Origin: Microbacterium sp. APC 3901
GTDB lineage: Bacteria > Actinomycetota > Actinomycetes > Actinomycetales > Microbacteriaceae
Reading direction: 5' to 3'
Length of the DNA: 64,000 nucleotides
Assembly: GCF_030407765.1 (NCBI RefSeq)
Contig: NZ_JASDCU010000009.1
Span: forward strand, 62,001 to 126,000
The notes below the pieces were generated by a model. That model was not told the origin of the DNA. It ran no database searches and was given only the letters and a program-made list of their open reading frames with translations. Position numbers and translations under genes: made by a program. This document shows positions 35,833 through 44,800 of the stretch, piece by piece; the stretch's first letter is position 1; each line of letters starts with the position of its first letter.

Positions 35833-35903
35833 CGGGCTCCTCGATCGGTGACGGACCGCGTCGGCTCGGGCAGTCGTGTGATTTTCAGGTTATCTGGGGG
35901 CGA

Positions 35904-35909
35904 TAAGGT
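35904..35909 (+). promoter_or_regulatory. -10 box (TAAGGT) before the condensation/GNAT gene
   Basis: It ends seven bases before the ATG at 35917, with no ribosome-binding site. Confidence 0.45.
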
Positions 35910-35916
35910 ACTGCCC

Positions 35917-37677
35917 ATGCGACTGACCAACGTCACGCACCTCCGCCTCCCGTTCGGACGGCTCTGGGGTTACGACGTCAGTGCGTCTGCCCTCGGACGC
36001 CGCCTCCCTGTGTCGTTCGATCAGCGACTCCACGTCGGGGCCGGCGAGCGGCCGGGCTCCTGGATGGCGCTGTCGTTCCGGCTGCCCGCACCGACTCGGC
36101 GAGAGTCGATCGCCGATGCCTGGCTGGCCGTGATCGCGCGCCACGGCACGTTGCGATCGGCATTCGCGCCCGATGCTGACGGCGATCCGATGCTTCACGA
36201 GATCGAGATCGGCCCCGGAAGCTGGGTCGAGCATCAGGTGGCCCCTGGGCAGGCCGTCAACGACGCGCTGCGCGACGTTCTCGATGCGGCGTGTTCGCCG
36301 TACCGGCATCCTTCTCACCGACTGTGCGTGCTGGAGACCGCTGCGGGACTCACGGTCGTGATCGCAGCCGACCACGCGCACGTCGACATGTGGTCGATGC
36401 TGGTGATCGCACGCGACCTCTTGTCTGCGCTCGACACAGGGACGGCGGGCGCGAAGCCGGAGCCGGCGCCGGCATTCGTCGAGCACACGCAGACACTGCT
36501 GGATCGGGATGCTGCGCCAGACCGTGTGCGTCGGCGGTGGGAGGACATCATCGAGGACAGCGGCGGTGTGATGCCGCAGTTCCCGTTGCCCCTGGGCGCG
36601 ACCGAGCCGCATCGCGAGCGCGTGGAAGTGCGTGACGTGTTCGATGTCGACGACGCCGCGGCATTTGCTGCGCAGGCACGTGACGACGGCGTCTCGACCC
36701 TCGCACGCGCAGTGGTCGCGATGACGGCGGTGACTCGAGAGTTGGCCGGGGCTCCGCTCCGAGCCGTGTTCCCCGTGCACAGCCGATTCGAGGAACACTG
36801 GCATGACTCGGTCGGGTGGTTCATCACCAACTCCGTCCTCGAGTCGGACCTCGCCGAACCGCACGCGGCGGCGGCAGCTGTGAAGGAGGCGGTGCAAATC
36901 GGTGCGTGGCCGCTCGCAGATGTGCTCGCTCCGTGGGGTGGCATGCCCGTGGCACCCGGAATGTTCGCGATCTCGTGGCTCGATCTGCGCAGGCTGCCTG
37001 TGCGCATCGACTCCGTCGGACTCGACGCCCAGTACGTCAGCGCGGCGACCGACACCGACGGCGTCATGCTGTGGTTCATCCTGGACGAGTCCGGGCTGCA
37101 CCTGCGATGCCGTTATCCCGATACCGCCGAGGCTCGCACGAACGTGGGCGGGTGGCTGGATCTGCTCGTCACCAGACTGCAGGCGGACGCGCGATCCTCT
37201 GTGCGTGGGCGGCTGCAGGTGGCGGGTCGGACGTTCCGGATCGAGCGCGCGAGCCGCGACGACATCGAGGCGATCGCGGCACTGTTGTTCGATGATCAGT
37301 TCGGATCGGACCGTGAGAGCGTCGAACTCGAGCGGTACGAGGCGGCCTTCAGCGTGGTCGCTCGCGACGGTTCCAACTATCTGGGGGTCGTCCGCGACAG
37401 CGCCGACCGTCTGGTCGCCACGATGCAGTTGACCGTCATCCCCGGCCTCTCCCGCGGAGGGGCGACCCGATTGCAGATCGAGGGGCTGCGGGTTGCGCCG
37501 GGGGAGCGGTCACAGGGCCTGGGTGCCGCGATGCTCAAGTGGGCGCATGAATTCGGTCGTGCGCGGGGCGCGCGACTGGCGCAGGTGACCACCGACGAAG
37601 CACGGGATCGGACTCGCGCCTTCTACGCCCGACTGGGATATCAGACCGCCCACGTCGGGCTGAAGCGACAGATCTGA
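35917..37677 (+). CDS. Condensation-domain-like protein fused to a GNAT acetyltransferase
   Basis: 586 residues. About residues 1-430 resemble an NRPS-type condensation or PapA-like acyltransferase fold: HAHVD at 153-157 fits the HxxxD catalytic motif (Met where Gly usually follows), and DSVGWFITNSV resembles the conserved VGxFVN block. About residues 440-586 form a GNAT domain with FRIERASRDDIEAIAAL at its start and the acetyl-CoA loop VAPGERSQGLGAAML. No carrier protein, adenylation domain or biosynthetic cluster is adjacent. The frame is open upstream but crosses the divergent promoter, so the ATG at 35917 was chosen. Joint acylation and acetylation of one molecule is inference. Confidence 0.82.
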   Translation: MRLTNVTHLRLPFGRLWGYDVSASALGRRLPVSFDQRLHVGAGERPGSWMALSFRLPAPTRRESIADAWLAVIARHGTLRSAFAPDADGDPMLHEIEIGPGSWVEHQVAPGQAVNDALRDVLDAACSPYRHPSHRLCVLETAAGLTVVIAADHAHVDMWSMLVIARDLLSALDTGTAGAKPEPAPAFVEHTQTLLDRDAAPDRVRRRWEDIIEDSGGVMPQFPLPLGATEPHRERVEVRDVFDVDDAAAFAAQARDDGVSTLARAVVAMTAVTRELAGAPLRAVFPVHSRFEEHWHDSVGWFITNSVLESDLAEPHAAAAAVKEAVQIGAWPLADVLAPWGGMPVAPGMFAISWLDLRRLPVRIDSVGLDAQYVSAATDTDGVMLWFILDESGLHLRCRYPDTAEARTNVGGWLDLLVTRLQADARSSVRGRLQVAGRTFRIERASRDDIEAIAALLFDDQFGSDRESVELERYEAAFSVVARDGSNYLGVVRDSADRLVATMQLTVIPGLSRGGATRLQIEGLRVAPGERSQGLGAAMLKWAHEFGRARGARLAQVTTDEARDRTRAFYARLGYQTAHVGLKRQI

Positions 37678-37696
37678 CGAGCGAGTTTGCATCCCG

Positions 37697-38890
37697 TTAC
37701 GCGACGAGTGCGTGCGGGTAGCCGGCGTCTCGGCCCTGGAAGCTCAGGATGCTGGGGTTCTGGATCACTCCATCCCGGATCTCGATCGCGCGTGTGAGCG
37801 TCGAGTTATCGGCCCATGCTCCGGGACCGGAGAGCACCGTGCGGAGGAAGGGCAGCAGTGCCTCGCTGATGTCCCACGTGGCGGAGTTCCACAGATACGA
37901 CGGGCTGTGATCGACCGCGTAGTAGTTGACGCCCTGTCCCACCGTGAACATCGGATCGTCGAACGTCGTCGGAGTCGCCCATTCGAAGCCCATGCCCTCG
38001 TCGCAGGAGACGTCGATGATCAGACTGCCCGATGCGAATCGGTCGAGGTCCTCGGTGCGCAGATACGTCAACGGCGCTGCGACGTCCTGCAGGGTGCAGT
38101 TGACGACGATGTCGTACGTCGCCAGGAAATCGGGGAGGAGCACGGGGCCGTCCTCCGTGTCGACCGTGCTGAGGTGCGTGGGTCCTTCGTCGGTGTTGAG
38201 CTGAGTGAGATGGGAGTTGTGGATGGGGGAGCCCACGGCTGCCGCCCCGCGCTGAGTGAGGACTTCGATGTCATGCACTCCGTGCGCGTTCAGTGCGGTG
38301 ACCGCGCCTCGTGCCGTCGCGCCGAAGCCGATGACGACCGCGCGAAGCCGGGGTCCGTAGTCGCCGGTCGAACCGACGAGGCTCATGGCATGGATCACCG
38401 AGCAGTAGCCGGCCAGCTCGTTGTTCTTGTGGAAGACGTGCAGGCTCATGTCGCCCTGCGCGGTCCAGTGGTTCATGGCCTCGAAGGCGATCAGCGTCAG
38501 GCGGCTGTCGATCGCCGTCTGTGTGAGCGTCACGTCCTGCACGCAGTGCGGCCAGCCCCAGAGGATCCGACCCTCGGCGATCTCGGCGACATCCGCGAGC
38601 TGCGGCTTCGGCAGCAGCAGGACATCTGCTGAGGCGAGAACCTCTGCCCGATCGGCGACGCGTCCCACACGGGCTTCGATGTAGCCCGGCTCGAGCTGGA
38701 AGTCGGTGCCGTAGCCGCGCTCGACGATCATGTGAGCACGAATGTCCGCGTCGATGCGGTCGAGGTGACGGGGGTGGATGGGGAGCCGCCGCTCATTCTC
38801 CATCGACGAGTTCGCCAGCACACCCAAGGTCAGAAGGTCCTGCGCGGAGGTGGAGGTGCGGACGGTGGACGAGCGTGTCGTGTCGGACAA
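37697..38890 (-). CDS. AlaDH/PNT family dehydrogenase, N5-(carboxyethyl)ornithine synthase-like
   Basis: 397 residues. The N-terminal AlaDH/PNT catalytic domain starts LGVLANSSMENERRLPIHP with the typical ENERR and PIHP residues. The NAD(P)-binding domain has VVIGFGATARGAV near residue 189. The relative lengths and the GYCSVIHAMSLVG and SCDEGMGFEWATPT segments resemble N5-(carboxyethyl)ornithine synthase, which joins pyruvate to the side-chain amine of ornithine or lysine. Alanine dehydrogenase or a saccharopine-type enzyme are alternatives. A cofactor-binding family call is firm; the substrate is not. Confidence 0.72.
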   Translation of the reverse strand: MSDTTRSSTVRTSTSAQDLLTLGVLANSSMENERRLPIHPRHLDRIDADIRAHMIVERGYGTDFQLEPGYIEARVGRVADRAEVLASADVLLLPKPQLADVAEIAEGRILWGWPHCVQDVTLTQTAIDSRLTLIAFEAMNHWTAQGDMSLHVFHKNNELAGYCSVIHAMSLVGSTGDYGPRLRAVVIGFGATARGAVTALNAHGVHDIEVLTQRGAAAVGSPIHNSHLTQLNTDEGPTHLSTVDTEDGPVLLPDFLATYDIVVNCTLQDVAAPLTYLRTEDLDRFASGSLIIDVSCDEGMGFEWATPTTFDDPMFTVGQGVNYYAVDHSPSYLWNSATWDISEALLPFLRTVLSGPGAWADNSTLTRAIEIRDGVIQNPSILSFQGRDAGYPHALVA

Positions 38891-39040
38891 CGGGTTCCCA
38901 TCTTCGGGGAACCAGAGTCAGCTCCTGGCCTGACTCTACGCTCCCCAGTGCGCGACAGGGCGCACGAGTCCGATCTCCGCAGACGCGCTCGACTACGCTT
39001 GATCTCGATCCCTGACTGCCGAACGAGGAGCCGCGCGCCC

Positions 39041-39604
39041 ATGACCGATACCCAGATCTTCGAGCCAGAGGGCCGCGCCATCCCCTTCGTGGATGAGGGA
39101 GACGGCCCGGTCAAGCTGGTTCTGATCCAGGAGCAGGGGCTCGCCGCCGATGTGCTGGGAGTCGCCGCGCATTACCTCGCGGAGGAGGCAGGCTTCCACG
39201 TTCTGCGCATCGGACACCGGTCGGACTCCGAGGCGACGCTCGACGATCGCGTCGCCGACGTCGTCGCGGTGATCGATCACGTCGGCATCGAAGACACCTG
39301 GGTCGGCGGTCACGGGTTCGGCGGCACGATCGCACGTGCGCTGGTGGCGGCCCACAGCGACCGGGCCAACGGTCTGCTGCTGCTGGGTGTCGAGGACGTC
39401 GACATCGCGGTCGCCCCGGCGATCCCGGTGCTCATCGTGCAGGGGACGGAAGACACCGACACCCCCGCAGCGAACGCCGAGGCGCTGCACGCGACCATCC
39501 CGGATCGGTCGAGCATCAAGACGATCGCAGGCGACCACCTGTTCCCGATGCATCACCCGATCGAGACCGGCGTGATCATCGAGGAATACCTGGACTGGGA
39601 CTGA
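39041..39604 (+). CDS. Alpha/beta-hydrolase fold protein lacking the nucleophile
   Basis: 187 residues, a short alpha/beta-hydrolase without a cap. The nucleophile elbow reads GHGFGG (90-95): Gly92 stands where Ser, Cys or Asp is expected. The usual HG oxyanion strand is IQEQG. A late His is present ([10 protein letters not shown]). It may be a non-catalytic or binding protein, or use another mechanism. GAGGAG precedes the ATG. It lies five bases upstream of the cysteine hydrolase gene, so the two are co-transcribed. Confidence 0.8.
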   Translation: MTDTQIFEPEGRAIPFVDEGDGPVKLVLIQEQGLAADVLGVAAHYLAEEAGFHVLRIGHRSDSEATLDDRVADVVAVIDHVGIEDTWVGGHGFGGTIARALVAAHSDRANGLLLLGVEDVDIAVAPAIPVLIVQGTEDTDTPAANAEALHATIPDRSSIKTIAGDHLFPMHHPIETGVIIEEYLDWD

Positions 39605-39608
39605 CCCG

Positions 39609-40145
39609 ATGGCAGCGGCCGGCCGCACCGTCGTCCTCGCGATCGATCTGCAGGCGGGCGTGACGCCCGGATGCTTCGACGAACAGGGCGTGCTCGCTCG
39701 CGCTGCAGCCCTGGTCGACAGGGCTCGCGCGGTCGGAGCTCCCGTCATCTGGGTGCATCACGACCCCGTCGGCGTGGGCACTCCTGAGTGGGAGCTGGCG
39801 GCACCCCTGCAGCGCGCGGAGGGCGAGCCCCTCGTGCGCAAGCAGTACCGGGACTCGTTCGCCGACACGACCCTGCGCGCGACGCTCGACGAACTGGGTG
39901 CGACGCGCCTGGTGATCACCGGTGCGCAGTCCGACTTCTGCGTGCGCACCACCATGCAGCGGGCAGCGGCGGAGGGCTACGATGTCACGCTCGTGAGCGA
40001 CGCCCACACCACGGTCGACACCGAATGGGATGGCGTGCCGATCTCGGGGGAGCAGATCGTCGCACACACCAACATGTACTTCTCGGGGCTGCGGTACCCC
40101 GGGCAGGAGTTCGCGATCGCCACCCACGATCAGGTCGCTCTCTGA
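39609..40145 (+). CDS. Isochorismatase family cysteine hydrolase
   Basis: 178 residues. The catalytic triad Asp13 (AIDLQ), Lys78 (VRKQY) and Cys111 (SDFCVRTT) is complete, so an amidohydrolase such as a nicotinamidase-like or N-carbamoyl hydrolase is more likely than a true isochorismatase. The conserved cis-peptide region precedes Cys111. Substrate unknown. It is paired with the upstream nucleophile-less alpha/beta-hydrolase. Confidence 0.92.
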   Translation: MAAAGRTVVLAIDLQAGVTPGCFDEQGVLARAAALVDRARAVGAPVIWVHHDPVGVGTPEWELAAPLQRAEGEPLVRKQYRDSFADTTLRATLDELGATRLVITGAQSDFCVRTTMQRAAAEGYDVTLVSDAHTTVDTEWDGVPISGEQIVAHTNMYFSGLRYPGQEFAIATHDQVAL

Positions 40146-40243
40146 CGCGGGGGCACTCGGCACAAGAAGGCACTGCGGGAGAAGACCGCGATCGACCGTG
40201 ACCCGAGTCTGAGCTGCCATCGCCGGCCTGAGATGATGGTCTG

Positions 40244-41908
40244 ATGACCGCTACCCTCGTCGCCCAGAACCTGGCGGGCGGCTACGGCCACCGCATCCTC
40301 TTCGAGGGGCTCGATCTGACGGTCGCTCCCGGCGATGTGATCGGCGTGGTCGGCGCGAACGGAGCGGGCAAGTCGACACTGCTCCGCCTCCTCGCCGGCG
40401 TGGATGCGCCGATGGGAGGATCGATCTCGCTCGCACCGACTGACGCGTTCGTCGGTTGGCTGCCGCAGGAGCATGAGCGAGTCGAAGGCGAGACGGTCGC
40501 GGAGTACATCGCCCGCCGCACCGGTTGCGCGACGGCCACTCGGGAGATGGATGCCGCTGCGGCGGCGCTCGGAGACCCGACGCTCGCACCGGCGGGCACA
40601 GACCCGGCCGACACCTACTCTCAGGCGCTCGATCGGTGGCTTGCCAGCGGTGCGGCCGACCTCGAAGAGCGCATCCCTGCGGTGCTCGCCGACCTCGGGC
40701 TCCCGAGCGGGAGCGGCGTCGGGACTGAAGCGCTCATGACCGGGCTGTCCGGTGGTCAGGCCGCTCGAGTCGGCCTCGCGGCGCTGCTGCTGTCGCGCTT
40801 CGACATCGTGTTCCTCGACGAGCCGACCAACGATCTCGATCTCGACGGACTCGATCGACTCGAGTCGTTCGTCCGTGGACTCCGCGGCGGTGTCGTGCTC
40901 GTGAGTCACGACCGCGAGTTCCTCGCCCGCAGCGTGACCCGTGTGCTCGAGCTCGATCTCGCTCAGGGATCGAATCGCCTCTACGGCGGCGGGTACGACG
41001 CGTACATCGAGGAGCGAGCTGTCGTGCGTCGGCACCTGCGGGAGAAGTACGACGAGTTCGCCGACAAGAAGGCCGACCTCGTCTCCCGCGCCCGCACGCA
41101 GCGAGAGTGGTCGAGCCAGGGTGTGCGCAACGCCATGAAGAAGTCGCCCGACAACGACAAGATCAAGCGCAAGGCGTCAGCCGAGTCGAGCGAGAAGCAG
41201 GCGCAGAAGGTGCGTCAGATGGAGAGCCGGATCGCGCGGCTCGACGAGGTCGAGGAGCCTCGCAAGGAATGGCAGCTCGAGTTCACGATCGGATCGGCGC
41301 CTCGATCGAGCAGCGTGGTATCGACACTGAGCGGAGCGGTGTTCCGGCAGGGGACATTCGCCCTGGGGCCGCTCTCGCTGCAGATCGATGCCGGCGACCG
41401 CATCGGGATCACCGGTCCGAACGGAGCAGGCAAGTCGACGCTGCTCCGAGCTCTCCTCGGGCGGCAGAAGCCGATCGAGGGGACCGCGAGTCTCGGAAGC
41501 AGCGTGCAGATCGGTGAGATCGATCAGGCCCGCTCGCTGCTCATCGGCGACGCGGCGCTCGCGGACGCATTCGAGGCGCTCGTTCCCGAGTCGTCTTCGG
41601 CGGAGGTTCGCACCCTGCTGGCCAAGTTCGGCCTGAGAGCCGACCACGTCACTCGCCCCGTCGGTGCCCTGTCTCCGGGCGAGCGCACCCGGGCGGCGCT
41701 GGCGCTGCTGCAGTCGCGCGGAGTGAACATGCTGGTGCTCGACGAACCCACGAACCACCTCGATCTGCCGGCGATCGAGCAGCTCGAGCAGGCGCTCGAG
41801 TCGTACGCGGGCACGCTGCTGCTGGTGACGCACGACCGGCGGATGCTGGAGGCCGTGCAGACGAACCGCCGATGGAGCGTCGAGAACGGTCAGGTGAGCG
41901 AGCTCTGA
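40244..41908 (+). CDS. ABC-F family ATP-binding cassette protein
   Basis: 554 residues, two ABC domains and no membrane segment. Walker A GANGAGKST (about 36) and GPNGAGKST (about 389), signatures LSGGQ (about 167) and LSPGE (about 476), and Walker B LDEPTN twice. The inter-domain linker (about 255-345) is long and basic (KKSPDNDKIKRKASAES), as in ribosome-acting ABC-F proteins. Some members give target-protection antibiotic resistance; whether this one does cannot be read from sequence. It probably has its own promoter. Confidence 0.93.
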   Translation: MTATLVAQNLAGGYGHRILFEGLDLTVAPGDVIGVVGANGAGKSTLLRLLAGVDAPMGGSISLAPTDAFVGWLPQEHERVEGETVAEYIARRTGCATATREMDAAAAALGDPTLAPAGTDPADTYSQALDRWLASGAADLEERIPAVLADLGLPSGSGVGTEALMTGLSGGQAARVGLAALLLSRFDIVFLDEPTNDLDLDGLDRLESFVRGLRGGVVLVSHDREFLARSVTRVLELDLAQGSNRLYGGGYDAYIEERAVVRRHLREKYDEFADKKADLVSRARTQREWSSQGVRNAMKKSPDNDKIKRKASAESSEKQAQKVRQMESRIARLDEVEEPRKEWQLEFTIGSAPRSSSVVSTLSGAVFRQGTFALGPLSLQIDAGDRIGITGPNGAGKSTLLRALLGRQKPIEGTASLGSSVQIGEIDQARSLLIGDAALADAFEALVPESSSAEVRTLLAKFGLRADHVTRPVGALSPGERTRAALALLQSRGVNMLVLDEPTNHLDLPAIEQLEQALESYAGTLLLVTHDRRMLEAVQTNRRWSVENGQVSEL

Positions 41909-41911
41909 GGC

Positions 41912-42256
41912 TCAGCGCCCCTGACGCTTCTTGTAGGGCTTCGGCTGCCCCTTCACGACCGGCGCCCGGCCCTTGCCCTTGGACGCCTTGGCCTTGCCGC
42001 CGGCCGGGCCCGCCGTCTTCGGTGCAGGAGGAGGAGCAGCGGCCACCGTCGCCTGAGCTTCGACGAGGAACAACTCGCCGACGCTCGTCAGTCGTGGTGT
42101 TCCTTCGCGGTGGATCAGAGTGTGCCCCACCTCGTCCTCGAGCTTGTCGAGAGAGGTGTACAGGGATGCCAGGGGGATGCCCAGCTGCTGGGCGGCTCGG
42201 GGGAAGTGCAGCGTCTCGGCGACGACGACGTAGCGACGGAGCAATGCCAGCTTCAT
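41912..42256 (-). CDS. LysR-type helix-turn-helix protein without effector domain
   Basis: 114 residues. The first 60 are a full LysR winged helix-turn-helix (MKLALLRRYVVVAETLHFPRAAQQLGIPLASLYTSLDKLEDEVG). In place of the roughly 200-residue substrate domain there is a Pro/Ala stretch and a Lys/Arg-rich tail ending KPYKKRQGR. There is no sign of a downstream frameshifted effector domain, because the tail lies next to the convergent ABC-F stop. It is probably a real short DNA-binding protein of unknown targets. Confidence 0.85.
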   Translation of the reverse strand: MKLALLRRYVVVAETLHFPRAAQQLGIPLASLYTSLDKLEDEVGHTLIHREGTPRLTSVGELFLVEAQATVAAAPPPAPKTAGPAGGKAKASKGKGRAPVVKGQPKPYKKRQGR

Positions 42257-42343
42257 GCGGGTGAACGATCCTTCTCGATCCGCGACGATCGCGGGTCTCC
42301 GTCTAACCTACGCGAGGCGGATGCACGGCCGCCCCACGCGCAC

Positions 42344-42374
42344 GGATGCCGCGGCTCGATGAGCCGCGGCATCC
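42344..42374 (-). terminator. Hairpin after the HesB-like gene
   Basis: A perfect 14-base stem (42344-42357 with 42361-42374) and loop GAT, between the HesB-like stop and the LysR-type start. Confidence 0.65.
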
Positions 42375-42388
42375 GGTGATTCTCTCGT

Positions 42389-42688
42389 TCAGGCGACCTG
42401 CGGAAGCACCGCGAACGATACGGAGCCTTCGTCGTCGACGCCGGCGTCGAGCACCTTGTCGTCGAGCGCGGCTGCAGCGGTCTCATCGAGGAAGAGTCGA
42501 GTGCCCGACACCTCGACCACCCGGTCATCGGGCTCGGGGTCCGGGGTCACGAGGACCGCGAGGCGTGCGCCTCCGTCCGGTCCGGCAGCAGGCGTGGAAT
42601 GGATGCGGAGGCCTGCGTCGGTGGCGTCGGTCTGACGGCTGACGAGGGTGTTCACGATTGCGGTGGCGTTATCGGTGAGGGTGAGCAC
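42389..42688 (-). CDS. HesB/IscA-like protein without cysteines
   Basis: 99 residues. The fold pattern (LTDNATAIVNTLV, GLRIHSTP, FLDETAAAALDDKVLDA) resembles HesB/IscA A-type iron-sulfur proteins, as these actinobacterial proteins are often named. The three Cys ligands of the family are all absent, so iron-sulfur carriage is unlikely. GTG at 42688 was chosen because AGGAG lies upstream. The GNAT gene upstream ends 77 bases away. Confidence 0.8.
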   Translation of the reverse strand: MLTLTDNATAIVNTLVSRQTDATDAGLRIHSTPAAGPDGGARLAVLVTPDPEPDDRVVEVSGTRLFLDETAAAALDDKVLDAGVDDEGSVSFAVLPQVA

Positions 42689-42765
42689 GAGACTCTCCTT
42701 CCGGTTGCTGTCACGCCGCGGGTGCGACGTGTCCGGGCTACGATTCCGCACACCCCGGGGGCGAT

Positions 42766-43341
42766 TCAACCCGACGCGCCCGGTTCGGAGGGGTCTCCCA
42801 CCTGATGCAGAGGTTTTCTCAGGAACACCTGCTCGGTTCCATCGCCCTGCGGCACCCGCTCCGCCTCTTCATAGCCGCACGCCTTGTAGAGACGTATGTT
42901 CGCCTCGCTCAGGCTGCCGGTGAAGAGCTCGGCCTCACGGGCCGTCGATGAACGCTCGGCTGCGTCGAGCAGAGTGCGTCCTATGCCCTCGCCCTGCGTG
43001 TCGGGAGCTATCGCGATCCTGCCGATCAGCAGCACTCCGTCGGCTTCGACGAATCGGATCACTCCCACCAGCCGGCCGTTCTGGCGGGCTGTCAGCCCCG
43101 TGCTCGAGCGCAGCTCGGCCTCGACCTCGGGCAGGGTCTGGGTCAGCGGAGGCATGTCGGCGCTGCCGTAGATCTGCGCTTCCGAGACGAACGCCGCGCG
43201 CTGAAGCGTGAGCACCTCGCCGGCATCCGACTCCGAGACGGGCCCGATCACCACGTCGGAGGCGTTGTCGTCGATGTCGGTCTGAGCTGTTTCTGAATTC
43301 GTCACTGCGCCACGATCTGATGCGACCGGGGGGACTGTCAA
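42766..43341 (-). CDS. GNAT family N-acetyltransferase
   Basis: 191 residues, or 179 if the GTG at 43305 is used. The acetyl-CoA loop IAPDTQGEGIGRTLLDAAE (about 112-130) and the C-terminal LYKACGYEE motif are typical. The N-terminus is polar and may be untranslated. Substrate unknown. Confidence 0.85.
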   Translation of the reverse strand: MTVPPVASDRGAVTNSETAQTDIDDNASDVVIGPVSESDAGEVLTLQRAAFVSEAQIYGSADMPPLTQTLPEVEAELRSSTGLTARQNGRLVGVIRFVEADGVLLIGRIAIAPDTQGEGIGRTLLDAAERSSTAREAELFTGSLSEANIRLYKACGYEEAERVPQGDGTEQVFLRKPLHQVGDPSEPGASG

Positions 43342-43401
43342 CCCCCTCGATGCGGGTGGCGCGCGGGGTTAGCCTCGCAGTCCCAACCCCAGGAGGACTC
43401 C

Positions 43402-43944
43402 ATGGCTGAGAAGACCGCGTCCAAGACCGGCAACGCATCCAAGCGCGGAGCGAAGACGACCAGACGACAGAACGCCGAGAAGGGATTCACGGCATCGGCG
43501 ACGCTCGCCGCCAATCTGCAGTTGGTGCTCGTCGATCTGATCGAGCTCTCGCTGCAGGGCAAGCAGGCGCACTGGAACGTCGTGGGTCGCAACTTCCGCG
43601 ACACCCATCGTCAGCTCGACGAGATCATCGACGCCGCGCGCACATTCAGCGACACGGTCGCAGAGCGCATGCGTGCGCTGCACGCGGTGCCCGACGGTCG
43701 CACAGACACGATCGCCGAGTCGACGTCGCTCCCCGCGTTCCCGATGGGCGAGGTCTCGACGACCGACACGATCGACCTCGTGACGGCGCGTCTGGATGCC
43801 GTGGTGGCGACGATCCGCGACGTGCACGATGAAGTCGATGAAGAAGACCCCACATCCGCCGACATCCTGCACGCGGTGCTCGAGAGTCTCGAGCAGTTCG
43901 CGTGGATGGTCAGCGCCGAGAACCGCACACCGGCCGGTCACTGA
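43402..43944 (+). CDS. dps: Dps family DNA-binding ferritin-like protein
   Basis: 180 residues, dodecameric iron-oxidising DNA-protection protein. Ferroxidase residues appear as QAHWNVVG (H57), THRQLDE (H69, D73) and the C-terminal helical EQFAWMVSAE. The N-terminal 27 residues are Lys/Arg/Ala-rich and likely bind DNA. AGGAGG precedes the ATG; a TTAGCCT -10-like box lies about 30 bases upstream. Confidence 0.95.
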   Translation: MAEKTASKTGNASKRGAKTTRRQNAEKGFTASATLAANLQLVLVDLIELSLQGKQAHWNVVGRNFRDTHRQLDEIIDAARTFSDTVAERMRALHAVPDGRTDTIAESTSLPAFPMGEVSTTDTIDLVTARLDAVVATIRDVHDEVDEEDPTSADILHAVLESLEQFAWMVSAENRTPAGH

Positions 43945-43965
43945 CCTCTGCGGGGGAGCCTCGCC

Positions 43966-44499
43966 TCAGGCTTCGTCGTCCGCCCCGCCTCGCTCGGCCT
44001 CGCGCCGCACGAGGCGGGGCAGGATGAGCCACAGCAGGAGCACACCCACGAACGAGGAGACGAGCGCGATGAGCCCGGCTGAGCGATCGACGGTGAAGTC
44101 GATGATGAGGGTCGTGACGCCGATCGTGAGTGCGGCGATCGCCACGAGATCGATCTTCACGATGCGAGCGGCCACGCGCACGAGCTCGGGCTTGCGGCGG
44201 CGACCGAACAGCGCCCGATGCATGCCCACGGGCGCCAGCGCGAGGATCGTGGCCACCGCGGCGAGACCCACGAGCACCACGTACGCATCTCGCTGGAACT
44301 CGTCCATGTCCTCGAAGCGGGGAGTGAACGCCACAGCGAGCAGGAAGCCCGTCAGGATCTGGGTGCCCGTCTGCATCACGCGCAGTTCCTGCAGCAGCTC
44401 CTCCCAGTTGCGGTCTGCGCGCTCGTTGCGCGTCTCATCTCGTCCGTCGCGGAGGTCGTCGAGCTCCGCGGGTGGCGCGGGTCGTTCATCGGGATCCAT
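43966..44499 (-). CDS. DUF6328-like membrane protein
   Basis: 177 residues with about four transmembrane helices after a polar N-terminus. The motif NWEELLQELRVMQTGTQIL (about 31-49) followed by a first helix LTGFLLAVAF is the mark of a widespread actinobacterial family that I believe is DUF6328. Function unknown. It ends convergently with dps. Confidence 0.82.
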   Translation of the reverse strand: MDPDERPAPPAELDDLRDGRDETRNERADRNWEELLQELRVMQTGTQILTGFLLAVAFTPRFEDMDEFQRDAYVVLVGLAAVATILALAPVGMHRALFGRRRKPELVRVAARIVKIDLVAIAALTIGVTTLIIDFTVDRSAGLIALVSSFVGVLLLWLILPRLVRREAERGGADDEA

Positions 44500-44565
44500 G
44501 CCGCCAGTCTCGCGGGAGGCCTCGGATCCTGTCCAGCGGCTTGTGCCTCGACCGAGAAGGAGATC

Positions 44566-44790
44566 ATGATGACGCTTCCCCCGATCCGGGAATGGTGGTC
44601 AGAGCTGTCGCTCGAGGCGCGGGTCGACGTGCTCGGGGAGTCGGCGCCGCAGCTGAGCGAGCGGGCCCGAGCCGAGATCCGGACGATCACAGGCGCGGTG
44701 GTCGGCATGACCGAGACGCTCTCGGACGAAGACCTCGAGTACGCGCGTTCGGAGACACGCTCGGAGATCGCGGACGAGGAATCCGACTGA
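44566..44790 (+). CDS. Small acidic hypothetical protein
   Basis: 74 residues, helical and acidic (REWWSELSLEARVDVLGE, LSDEDLEYARSETRSE). GAGAAGGAG lies before the ATG. No known domain; possibly a conserved small regulator. Confidence 0.65.
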   Translation: MMTLPPIREWWSELSLEARVDVLGESAPQLSERARAEIRTITGAVVGMTETLSDEDLEYARSETRSEIADEESD

Positions 44791-44800
44791 CTCCACGCGC

